Source: an uncultured Chromatiaceae bacterium
Lineage (GTDB): Bacteria > Pseudomonadota > Gammaproteobacteria > Enterobacterales > Alteromonadaceae
DNA length: 10,217 nucleotides
Reading direction: 5' to 3'
NCBI GenBank assembly: GCA_946482325.1
Contig: CAMLRA010000149.1
Coordinates: 1-10,217, forward strand
Positions within the stretch are counted from its first letter, which is position 1, and each line of letters starts with the position of its first letter. Shown one piece after another: positions 1-6,113 of this stretch. The translations under genes and the position numbers were made by a program. Under the pieces are notes generated by a model, which ran no database searches, was not told where the DNA came from, and saw only the letters and a list, made by a program, of their open reading frames with translations.

Positions 1-512
1 TCGATGCCTGTGACGACACGATGGATAAAATGGGCTATGCCAAAGGCTTAATCAGTTACACCACAGAACACAGTCTGAACGGCAAACCGACCAAAGTGGT
101 ACGGCCAAAACTGCTCGGTTACTTTGTCGTCCTGCTGGTGGTTTGTAGCGCCTTTGGCTGGACCCTGTGGACACGGATGCCGGCCGAAATGGACGTCGTG
201 CGCGACCGCGGCAGTTTGTTCCGTGAAACCGACGAAGGCTTAATCGAAAACACCTACACGCTGAAAATTATCAATAAATCTCAGCAAGAGCAGACTTTTA
301 AGCTCAGCTTCACAGGTATGGACAAAGTGAACTGGCTCGGCATCCAAGAAGTCACCATCAAAGGCGGCGACACGGCCAGTGTACCGATCAGTCTGTCAGC
401 AGATCCGGCGGATTTGTCGAAGCCGATGACCGACATTGAATTCAGTATTGAAAACGTCGCAGATGCCGAAGTGAAGCTGTCGCAGCGCAGCAATTTCTTT
501 TCTGCGCGCTAA
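1..512 (+). CDS. ccoG: CcoG/FixG/RdxA family cbb3 oxidase assembly protein, C-terminal part (5' truncated)
   Basis: This is the 3' end of a gene that enters the window from the left; the first full codon is at 3 and 169 residues are visible. They begin DACDDTMDKMGYAKGLI, which matches the last cysteine motif of the ferredoxin-like part of CcoG and the segment after it. A single membrane helix follows (about LLGYFVVLLVVCSAFGWTLW, near residues 37-57 of the visible part), then about 110 residues forming the Ig-like C-terminal domain typical of FixG/CcoG. The family is a membrane-bound polyferredoxin needed for maturation of cytochrome cbb3 oxidase, probably through copper handling. The internal ATG at 21 is not the real start, since the family pattern continues upstream of it. 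The upstream Fe-S motifs and N-terminal membrane helices are outside the window. A terminator follows 15 nt after the stop. Confidence 0.9.
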   Translation, partial: DACDDTMDKMGYAKGLISYTTEHSLNGKPTKVVRPKLLGYFVVLLVVCSAFGWTLWTRMPAEMDVVRDRGSLFRETDEGLIENTYTLKIINKSQQEQTFKLSFTGMDKVNWLGIQEVTIKGGDTASVPISLSADPADLSKPMTDIEFSIENVADAEVKLSQRSNFFSAR

Positions 513-527
513 ACATCACTGCTGACC

Positions 528-556
528 AAAGCCGCCTGCGGGCGGCTTTTTGTTTT
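528..556 (+). terminator. Rho-independent terminator after ccoG
   Basis: A perfect 9-bp stem, AAAGCCGCC / GGCGGCTTT, with a TGCG loop (528-548) runs into a T-rich tail. It starts 15 nt after the ccoG stop and overlaps the -35 region of the candidate srkA promoter. Confidence 0.85.
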
Positions 557-584
557 TACGCTGTGTGATACAACGCGTTATTAT
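555..584 (+). promoter_or_regulatory. Candidate sigma70 promoter for srkA
   Basis: TTTACG (555-560, 4/6 match to the -35 consensus) and TATTAT (579-584, 5/6 match to the -10) are separated by 18 bp. The site lies between the ccoG terminator and the srkA start at 620, giving a short leader of about 30 nt. Predicted by eye only. No clear CpxR-type direct repeat was seen, although the E. coli srkA-dsbA unit is Cpx-controlled. Confidence 0.45.
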
Positions 585-619
585 AGGCCATTGATACCTT
601 CTGCCGACGGACCCAGCTG

Positions 620-1606
620 ATGTCTGCTCATTTCCACTTTGCCCAGTTACAACCTGAAACCTTATTGGACGCGCTGCAAAGCTACCATCTCCAGCCTGAC
701 AGCGGCTTGTTACCGTTGAATAGCTATGAAAACCGCGTGTATCAATTCCGGGCAGACGACCAGCAAAAATATGTAGTGAAGTTCTACCGGCCAGAACGCT
801 GGACTGCAGCACAAATCGACGAAGAACATCAGTTTTGCCGGGATTTACAGCAAGCCGGGCTCGATATCATTGCGCCCCTGCAGTTTGATGGTCAAAGCCT
901 GCTGCAATATCAGGGTTACTCTTTTGCCGTGTTCCCGAGTAAAGGGGGCCGCGCTTTCAGCGCTGAGCAGGATGAACACTGGGAGCAGCTCGGCAATTTA
1001 TTGGGGCAAATTCATCAAACCGGTGCCGGTCAGGCATTCCGGCACAGACCTCAGCTGAATATTGCCGCCGACCTGCAGCAGGCAGTGCCGGAACTGTTAC
1101 GCTGCCCGCTGTTGCCGGCCAACTTGCAGGATGCTTTCGCTTTGGTGACGGCTGAGTTACTGCAGATAATCCAACAGCTCCAATTACCGAAGTTCAAATC
1201 AATACGGCTGCACGGTGATTGCCACGCCGGCAACATTCTGACCGATCAGCGCTTATTTCTGCTGGATTTTGATGATTGCCTGCAAGGGCCTGCCGTGCAG
1301 GACTGGTGGATGTTGTTAAGCGGCGACGAAATAGAACAACGCATCCAGCTTGAAATTCTTGTTGAGCAATATCAGAACTTTACTGATTTTAACCAGTCTG
1401 AATTGGCGCTGATTGAACCGCTGCGCTGTCGCCGGCAAGTATTGTATATGCTGTGGCTGGCCAAACGCTGGGCAGATCCGGCTTTTCCGTTGCACTTCCC
1501 CTGGTTTGCGACGGAAGATTACTGGCGGCAGCAGCTGGAGCAGTTAAAACTGCAACAACAACGCCTGCAGCAACCAGCTATCAGTCTGTATCCGGATTAT
1601 TACTGA
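620..1606 (+). CDS. srkA: Stress response serine/threonine kinase SrkA (YihE/RdoA)
   Basis: The 328-aa product equals the E. coli SrkA length and has the APH/choline-kinase-like fold. Visible motifs are the ATP-contacting lysine in YVVKFY (K54), the catalytic loop LHGDCHAGN (residues 197-205, catalytic D200 and N205), and the metal-binding LLDFDDC (D216, D218). The QDWWMLL segment after it is typical of the SrkA subgroup. SrkA is a cytoplasmic Ser/Thr kinase that counters programmed cell death and envelope or oxidative stress in E. coli. The ATG at 620 fits the family N-terminus (FAQLQPETLLDAL) although its ribosome site (GACGGA) is weak. The next gene, 93 nt downstream, is dsbA, as in E. coli, where the two are co-transcribed and Cpx-responsive; no terminator separates them here, so read-through is likely. 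Confidence 0.95.
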   Translation: MSAHFHFAQLQPETLLDALQSYHLQPDSGLLPLNSYENRVYQFRADDQQKYVVKFYRPERWTAAQIDEEHQFCRDLQQAGLDIIAPLQFDGQSLLQYQGYSFAVFPSKGGRAFSAEQDEHWEQLGNLLGQIHQTGAGQAFRHRPQLNIAADLQQAVPELLRCPLLPANLQDAFALVTAELLQIIQQLQLPKFKSIRLHGDCHAGNILTDQRLFLLDFDDCLQGPAVQDWWMLLSGDEIEQRIQLEILVEQYQNFTDFNQSELALIEPLRCRRQVLYMLWLAKRWADPAFPLHFPWFATEDYWRQQLEQLKLQQQRLQQPAISLYPDYY

Positions 1607-1699
1607 AACCTGCTGTCTACAGAGGCTATACAGCGGAAATTGCTTCAGTGTAAGCTGTGCGCCATCAAAGACTTTTCAACGGATTAACTGGAATTTGCT

Positions 1700-2338
1700 A
1701 TGAAAAAACTGTTGTCGTTTTTATTCGCGTTTTGTCTGGTGCCATCAGCCATGGCGGTTGGCGGTCCTTATGAAGAAGGAAAACATTATAACGTTATCGC
1801 TGAACAGGGCACTGCTAAACCTGAAGTCAAAGAGTATTTCTCATTTTATTGCCCGCATTGTTTTGCCTTTGATCCAATCGTCAAAAGTCTGGAAAAGTCT
1901 TTACCGGAGGGTACAGCGTTTAAGAAGTACCACGTAGATTTTATGGGCCAGGCCAGCCAGGAAATTCAGGAAGGTCTGACCAAAGCAATGATTCTGGCCA
2001 AAGCCAAAGGCAAAGGTGACGAAGTCAGCAAAGCAATTTTTGAACATATTCATGTGAAACATCAACCATTTGCATCCGATGCAGATATTAAAGCTGTGGT
2101 CGTTGCAGCAGGTCTGGATGCAGCCATGTATGACAAAGATATCAATAGTTTTGCGGTGAAGTCACAAAATAAACAAATGCAAAAAAGCCAGGCCGATTCC
2201 GCTAAAGCCAAAGTACTGGATTCGGTCCCCACTTTTATCGTCAATGGCCGTTACAAAATCATCAATCAGGGGCTGGATCAAGCCAATACTGAGCAGGATT
2301 TCAAGGCTTTAGTTCAATACTTGCTGAGCAAACCATAA
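1700..2338 (+). CDS. dsbA: Periplasmic thiol:disulfide interchange protein DsbA
   Basis: A 212-aa secreted protein. A Sec signal peptide (MKKLLSFLFAFCLVPSAMA, cleavage near residue 19) is followed by a thioredoxin fold with an inserted helical domain. The active site is FYCPHCF with C51 and C54, the classical DsbA CPHC, and the cis-proline loop is SVPTF (P177, preceded by Val as in E. coli DsbA). The length is close to E. coli DsbA (208 aa). It donates disulfides to folding periplasmic proteins and is reoxidised by DsbB, which is not in this window. GGAA at 1690-1693, 6 nt from the ATG, serves as ribosome site. It probably reads from the srkA promoter and may have its own promoter in the 93-nt gap, where no convincing one was found. 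A second DsbA-type gene follows after 17 nt. Confidence 0.96.
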   Translation: MKKLLSFLFAFCLVPSAMAVGGPYEEGKHYNVIAEQGTAKPEVKEYFSFYCPHCFAFDPIVKSLEKSLPEGTAFKKYHVDFMGQASQEIQEGLTKAMILAKAKGKGDEVSKAIFEHIHVKHQPFASDADIKAVVVAAGLDAAMYDKDINSFAVKSQNKQMQKSQADSAKAKVLDSVPTFIVNGRYKIINQGLDQANTEQDFKALVQYLLSKP

Positions 2339-2355
2339 GCATACGGAGTCTTGTT

Positions 2356-3003
2356 ATGTACCGTCAGATCGTCAAATCTGTTTTATTCTGTGTTGGTCTT
2401 ACTGCAGCTGCTTTCAGTCAAGCAGCCGCCACGTTCACCGAAGGCAAACATTATGAAGTCGTGGCTGAAAAAGCCACTGCAACTCCAGTGGTCACCGAGT
2501 TCTTCTCGTTTTATTGCGGTCATTGTTTTGCCTTTGAACCTTTAGCCAATAAACTGGCAAAAAGCCTGCCGAAAGGTGTTAAGTTCGAAAAAAACCATGT
2601 CGATTTCCTGCAGGCCAGTTCGCCTGAAGTACAAAACAGCATGGCTCGGGCTTATCTCGTTGGCCGCAATGCCGGCAAAGGTGAAGAAGTCGCCGGGATG
2701 ATTTTTAACTACATTCACAGACAACAGGCGAATTTTGGCTCCGACAGCGATATTCGTTCTTTGTTGCTGGTCAACAACTTTGACGCTGCAACTTTTGACA
2801 GTGGTTTTAACAGCATGCCGGTCCTTGCTGAAGCCGGCAAAATGAAAGAACAACAAAGCTACTGGACAGAAAAAAAGGTCCTGACTGGCGTCCCTATGCT
2901 GTTGGTCAACGGCAAATATAAAGTGAAATTCGATGGTCTGAATCAGGACAATGCTGAACAGGAACTGATTGATTTGCTGGCTTACCTGGCCACCAAAAAA
3001 TAA
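2356..3003 (+). CDS. Second DsbA-type thiol:disulfide oxidoreductase with CGHC active site
   Basis: A 215-aa paralogue of the preceding DsbA: signal peptide ending near SQAAA (about residues 22-25), FTEGKHYEVVAEKATATPVVTEF aligning with the same region of the first protein, active site FYCGHCF (C54, C57) and cis-Pro loop GVPML (P180). The dipeptide between the cysteines is GH, as in eukaryotic protein disulfide isomerase, not PH. In known DsbA variants this dipeptide strongly affects redox potential, so the protein may have a different substrate set or an isomerase-like or reductant-linked role; that is inference. GGAG at 2345-2348, 7 nt from the ATG, is a good ribosome site. The 17-nt gap indicates co-transcription with dsbA, and a hairpin terminator follows the stop. 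It resembles DsbA and not DsbC/DsbG in length, and no dimerisation domain is evident. Confidence 0.9.
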   Translation: MYRQIVKSVLFCVGLTAAAFSQAAATFTEGKHYEVVAEKATATPVVTEFFSFYCGHCFAFEPLANKLAKSLPKGVKFEKNHVDFLQASSPEVQNSMARAYLVGRNAGKGEEVAGMIFNYIHRQQANFGSDSDIRSLLLVNNFDAATFDSGFNSMPVLAEAGKMKEQQSYWTEKKVLTGVPMLLVNGKYKVKFDGLNQDNAEQELIDLLAYLATKK

Positions 3004-3028
3004 TTACGCCGTTTTTGTTCTCTGCAGC

Positions 3029-3053
3029 AGCCGGTCACAGACCGGCTTTTTTT
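3029..3053 (+). terminator. Rho-independent terminator of the srkA-dsbA-dsbA2 unit
   Basis: A perfect 7-bp stem, AGCCGGT / ACCGGCT, with a CACAG loop (3029-3047) is followed directly by a T tract. It lies 26 nt after the second DsbA stop. Confidence 0.9.
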
Positions 3054-3151
3054 ATCGAAAAAATAGCAGAGATTTGTTTACAAATTATCACAGTGCAGAC
3101 TGCTCAAGCCGTTTAAGTTATCCCTGACCACAACATAACGGGGAATGCAAA

Positions 3152-3754
3152 ATGAAGGCTTGGTTCACGTCTGCGCTGATGATCGGTTTATTGAGTGCCT
3201 GCGGCAGCGATATTGCTAAGGTTGCCATCACCGAGACGCCGGTTCAGCAGACTCAACCCGGTAAGTACCTATTCGCCGCAGTTTATCAAAACTATGCCTG
3301 GGCAAAAACGACCCGGGGTTTTGTAATTAAAGGCAACGGCGACTTATATTATTTTGATGTTTCCAACACCGCAGTCTCACTGCCAGAAAGCACCACAGCC
3401 AGTGAAGCTGAACTGACACGTTTTTTTGAAGCAGCCCGGTTTGAATTCGTGCAGAGCATCGCCGCTGACCAGCTTAACAGGCTGTGGCAACAAAGCGAAA
3501 AACTGAGCAACAACACACTGGGTAAAGAACAAAGCATCTGTCGTGATGCGGGTAACTACAGTTATCTGCTGTACCAACCGGTTAACAATCAACAGTATCA
3601 ACAGACGCTGATATACCAGACCGGTGATTTCCGGCGTGAACAACAAGACAGCGCAGCTGAACCTATCAAAGACTATCTGGTGAAGCAGGCGGTAAAATTG
3701 CAGATTGCTTATATTCTGGACCCAAACAGCAACAACTGGTGCTCAGGGTTGTAA
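3152..3754 (+). CDS. Putative outer-membrane lipoprotein, unknown function
   Basis: A 200-aa protein with a lipoprotein signal: short basic N-terminus, hydrophobic stretch and lipobox LLSAC, placing the lipidated cysteine at residue 17. Gly at +2 and Ser at +3 (not Asp at +2) predict sorting to the outer membrane. The mature part is soluble and mixed alpha/beta in appearance, with two further cysteines (in QSICRDAG and the C-terminal NNWCSGL) that could form a disulfide, a possible substrate of the upstream Dsb proteins. Strong ribosome site GGGGAA (3140-3145), 6 nt before the ATG. It sits alone between the dsbA terminator and a 275-nt gap, so it is probably monocistronic. I do not recognise a family. 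Confidence 0.8.
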   Translation: MKAWFTSALMIGLLSACGSDIAKVAITETPVQQTQPGKYLFAAVYQNYAWAKTTRGFVIKGNGDLYYFDVSNTAVSLPESTTASEAELTRFFEAARFEFVQSIAADQLNRLWQQSEKLSNNTLGKEQSICRDAGNYSYLLYQPVNNQQYQQTLIYQTGDFRREQQDSAAEPIKDYLVKQAVKLQIAYILDPNSNNWCSGL

Positions 3755-3889
3755 TAGCAAACACGAAGGCCTCATCGCACTGCAGGCCATACCACGAATT
3801 TGTCGCGCAACGATCCATGTCATTGTTTGGCGTGGCTTTCGGTCAGTGCTACTCCTAACGGTGCTGACGGAAGGTAGCGACATTAAAAT

Positions 3890-3911
3890 ATCAAAAATTT
3901 ATCAAGAATTT
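3890..3911 (+). repeat. Tandem 11-bp AT-rich direct repeat
   Basis: ATCAAAAATTT (3890-3900) is directly followed by ATCAAGAATTT (3901-3911), identical at 10 of 11 positions. The period is about one DNA helical turn, and the repeat ends 25 bp before the -35 element of the candidate promoter at 3937-3966. It could be an A-tract bend or UP-like element, or two protein half-sites on one face of the helix. The rest of the 3755-4029 gap shows no convincing gene, RNA or terminator. Confidence 0.6.
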
Positions 3912-3936
3912 GATGAGGTGTAACGACTGCAACTGA

Positions 3937-3966
3937 TTGTTTTTGATGTTTTTATCCATTTATAGT
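3937..3966 (+). promoter_or_regulatory. Candidate promoter for the small-gene unit
   Basis: TTGTTT (3937-3942, 3/6 match to -35) and TATAGT (3961-3966, 5/6 match to -10) are 18 bp apart. Transcription would begin around 3973, before the proposed start at 4030, which argues against the longer TTG-started reading frame from 3937. The -35 is weak, consistent with a regulated promoter or a chance match. Confidence 0.4.
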
Positions 3967-4029
3967 CTGGTCAACCGGTGCGCAGTATCAGGCCGGATGA
4001 ATCAAGCACAACAAGCCAGGATAAATTCC

Positions 4030-4275
4030 ATGACCGATTTAAGCATCCAACGAAACAGTACTGTCGCCAGTACTTATGTTTCGACAGCTGCAGCACCGGC
4101 TGCCGCCAAACCAACCCAACAAGCCTCCCAGGCGGCGACTGCTGATACAGTGTCCATCAGTTCGGAAGCACAGAAGTTGTTTGAGCAATCGATTGTTGAA
4201 GAGCCGATCACACCAATGAATGGTGGCGGGATTAGACCACCAGACGAGCCACCGGCAAAACCAGTTAAAGACTAA
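4030..4275 (+). CDS. Small Ala/Pro-rich protein with DTVSISSEA motif, unknown function
   Basis: An 81-aa product if started at the ATG at 4030. This start has AGGA (4018-4021) 8 nt upstream and lies after the candidate promoter; an in-frame TTG at 3937 and ATG at 3997 lack a ribosome site and are less likely. The protein is probably disordered: an Ala/Thr/Gln-rich stretch, the motif DTVSISSEAQKLFEQ (from residue 39), a Gly-Gly-Gly stretch and a Pro-rich tail. Short bacterial proteins with a similar D-x-V-S-I-S-x-E-A segment exist, some linked to motility or FlgM-like sequences; I recall the resemblance but cannot confirm it, and no function is assigned. No signal peptide or membrane segment is seen. 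The stop is 5 nt before the next gene, which suggests coupled translation. Confidence 0.65.
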   Translation: MTDLSIQRNSTVASTYVSTAAAPAAAKPTQQASQAATADTVSISSEAQKLFEQSIVEEPITPMNGGGIRPPDEPPAKPVKD

Positions 4276-4280
4276 GCCTT

Positions 4281-4793
4281 ATGCTGAACGAGCAAATATT
4301 CGAAATATTGAAATCATTCGAAGATGTTACCAGCATCATGTATATCGTGCTTTTTTTGGCGATTTTCTTTATTGAGAAAAGAATGAGTTCAACCACAGTC
4401 GCACTGCTTGTTTTGTGTTTGTGCAAAGGCATGGCTAGTCTGATTTTGCCTGACTTACTGACCTTAGCTTCGCAAGTTGGTTTGCAGTATAAGTTTGCCT
4501 GGTACGGCTCCTGGATGGTTCTAAATGTGATCTGTATTGGCCTGATTCTGAAATTCCATCTGGCTAACCAAATCCGCGCATCGAATGTTGCTATTACAGT
4601 GTCTTTGGCATACGTCGTGTTGACGGCTGTACAAGCATTGGATTTTATCGATCGCGCAACCCTCAACAGCAGTGCTTTTGCCATGCTTTATCAAATCAGT
4701 ATTCCGACGATTAATATCGGTCTGATCCCACTGATTTGTTACTTCTGGCTGCAGGATTTCCGCAAAGCCGCGTTGATGTACAGGGAGGGTTAG
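4281..4793 (+). CDS. Multispanning membrane protein, unknown function
   Basis: A 170-aa very hydrophobic protein with about five predicted membrane helices (roughly residues 16-32, 37-57, 75-93, 101-120 and 134-156) and short loops. The C-terminal tail after the last helix (QDFRKAALMYREG) is basic and probably cytoplasmic. I do not recognise a family; there are no obvious catalytic, metal-binding or transport motifs. The ATG at 4281 follows the previous stop by 5 nt with no clear ribosome site of its own, so translation is likely coupled to the 81-aa gene. Its stop TAG abuts the ATG of the next gene. The coding sequence looks more AT-rich than the genes at the right end of the window, as is common for membrane proteins. 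Confidence 0.75.
   Translation: MLNEQIFEILKSFEDVTSIMYIVLFLAIFFIEKRMSSTTVALLVLCLCKGMASLILPDLLTLASQVGLQYKFAWYGSWMVLNVICIGLILKFHLANQIRASNVAITVSLAYVVLTAVQALDFIDRATLNSSAFAMLYQISIPTINIGLIPLICYFWLQDFRKAALMYREG
4782..4789 (+). promoter_or_regulatory. Strong ribosome site fixing the start of the 94-aa gene
   Basis: AGGGAGGG lies inside the last codons of the 170-aa membrane protein gene, 4 nt before the ATG at 4794. It supports that start and coupling of the two genes. Confidence 0.7.
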
Positions 4794-5078
4794 ATGGCGT
4801 TTATGCTGATATTGATAAGTATCTTTCTGGTGTTACTGGCGGTCATCGCGCACCGAAAACTGCTGGCCCTGAGCGGCGAACCCCAGATCTACGCCGAAGT
4901 CGCCAGTGAATTACAGCAACGGGCGCATGATTTGTTGGTGCGTAAAGACCATATTGAAGCGCGTGCTCATTTGGATTTAGCGGATGAAAACGAACGCTGG
5001 AAAAACGATTTAGCACAATATATGGAAGATTACGAGCAGGAAGCTCTGGCGCGCCGCCGTATTCATCTGGGTCATTAA
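4794..5078 (+). CDS. Small single-pass membrane protein with charged helical tail, unknown function
   Basis: A 94-aa protein with an N-terminal membrane helix (about residues 3-19, LILISIFLVLLAVIA) followed by HRK, which predicts the tail to be cytoplasmic by the positive-inside rule. The remaining 70 residues are strongly charged and helical in pattern (ELQQRAHDLLVRKDHIEARAHLDLADENERW), suggesting an amphipathic or coiled-coil domain that could bind a partner. It starts immediately after the stop of the 170-aa membrane protein with zero spacing, so the two probably act together, perhaps as a complex (inference). No family recognised. A hairpin terminator follows. Confidence 0.75.
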   Translation: MAFMLILISIFLVLLAVIAHRKLLALSGEPQIYAEVASELQQRAHDLLVRKDHIEARAHLDLADENERWKNDLAQYMEDYEQEALARRRIHLGH

Positions 5079-5137
5079 ACTGAAACTTTGATGGCTGGTG
5101 ATTACGCCAGTGCGGTCAACTGCACCGTCATCGCCTG

Positions 5138-5169
5138 AAAAAATGCAGTGATTACACTGCATTTTTATT
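5138..5169. terminator. Probable bidirectional terminator between convergent units
   Basis: A perfect 10-bp stem, AAATGCAGTG / CACTGCATTT, with an ATTA loop (5141-5164) is flanked by an A tract on the left and a T tract on the right. It can act for the rightward small-gene unit ending at 5078 and for the leftward operon ending at 5196. Confidence 0.85.
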
Positions 5170-5195
5170 TAATAAAAGCCCACATGCAGCATTCG

Positions 5196-6113
5196 TCAGC
5201 CGCTGGTATAAGGCCCTGCACCCGGCAAAATATCCAACATGGCGCGGGTCACCATCGGTGGAAACACTGTTAAATGATCTTCGCCATCCAGCACTTGCGT
5301 TTTCACTTGTAGTCCTTTGACGGGTCCTAATAACTTGGCAAAGCGCTGCATATCACCGACCAGGTCGGTGTTTTTGTAGTGTCGGGGCGTTGGCCCAGGC
5401 TGTTCAAAACCACCGCTGTACAACCAAATTTTGGCGGACACTTTCGCCGGGAAAGCCTTTAGCAACGCTGGTGCTTCGGATAACAGCCGGCGTTGGTCAA
5501 ACCAATACGACGGACTGCTCAGCACATAGTGACTAAATAGTTTCGGTTGATGCAACAACATATAAGTGCCAAGCAAAGCACCATAAGAATGACCCAGATA
5601 AATCTGACGTTGGCGATCCAACCGATACTGTTGCTGAAGCATTGGCAATACCTGCGTAGCAATAAAGTCTGTAAAAGCAGGTGCATTGCCATAGGCAGGC
5701 TGGTCAAAGTTTTCGCCGGCTTTCGCCGGGCGCGCCTTCACATCAGAGGTGGTGTAATCACGGCTACGACTGGCAGCTGGTGTGTCCGAGGCCGGATAGG
5801 CCAATCCAACCAGAATAAATTCTTCGATATTCCGGCCCTGCTGGCCAACCCGGTTGCGAATACTGCGGATCAGTGGAAATGCATAAGGTGCGTCAGTCAC
5901 CAGCAACATCGGATAATCTTGCTTGTTACTGTGATAAGACTTCGGCACATCAACCCAGACCGGATAAATACGGCCCTGAAAACTCAATTCATAGACGGCG
6001 GTGCCACTGAGCGATACTTGTGGGACCTGTGCCGCCAGCAGTGGAAAGCCAAAGACCAGCAACAGCAGCCCTGTGAAGCCAACTAAACAGCGTTTCCGCA
6101 TTTGCATCAGCAT
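5196..6113 (-). CDS. Secreted alpha/beta-hydrolase esterase (Fes/IroE, esterase D-like family)
   Basis: A 305-aa protein with an N-terminal signal (basic MRKR, then VGFTGLLLLVFGFPLLAA, cleavage near residue 28), so periplasmic or exported. The nucleophile elbow is LGHSYGA (S176) and the probable catalytic histidine lies in LDGEDHLTVFP (H280); the RDYTTSD segment (119-124) resembles the substrate-pocket region of the PF00756 esterase group, which includes siderophore esterases such as IroE. Its substrate cannot be read from sequence: candidates are a siderophore ester, an acyl group on a cell-wall or glycan component, or a drug ester. It is the last gene of the blaI-like operon. Its ATG overlaps the previous stop by one base (TAATG), with GGGGG (6121-6125) upstream, so translation is coupled. 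ATG codons at residues 3 and 5 are alternative starts. Confidence 0.85.
   Translation of the reverse strand: MLMQMRKRCLVGFTGLLLLVFGFPLLAAQVPQVSLSGTAVYELSFQGRIYPVWVDVPKSYHSNKQDYPMLLVTDAPYAFPLIRSIRNRVGQQGRNIEEFILVGLAYPASDTPAASRSRDYTTSDVKARPAKAGENFDQPAYGNAPAFTDFIATQVLPMLQQQYRLDRQRQIYLGHSYGALLGTYMLLHQPKLFSHYVLSSPSYWFDQRRLLSEAPALLKAFPAKVSAKIWLYSGGFEQPGPTPRHYKNTDLVGDMQRFAKLLGPVKGLQVKTQVLDGEDHLTVFPPMVTRAMLDILPGAGPYTSG

Noticed and set aside
516..812. 98-aa open frame on the - strand across the ccoG terminator and the srkA start
   Set aside because: It covers a clear terminator and the srkA N-terminus, and its product shows no recognisable pattern.
1607..1699. Separate dsbA promoter (TTGCTT at 1640-1645)
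   Set aside because: No acceptable -10 hexamer was found at 16-19 bp spacing; read-through from srkA is sufficient to explain expression.
3705..3923. 72-aa open frame overlapping the lipoprotein 3' end and the following gap
   Set aside because: It overlaps the lipoprotein out of frame, lacks a ribosome site at its start and has no protein-like pattern; treated as non-coding.
3937..4029. N-terminal extension (TTG start) of the 81-aa protein
   Set aside because: The region coincides with a candidate promoter and the TTG has no ribosome site, whereas the ATG at 4030 has AGGA 8 nt upstream.
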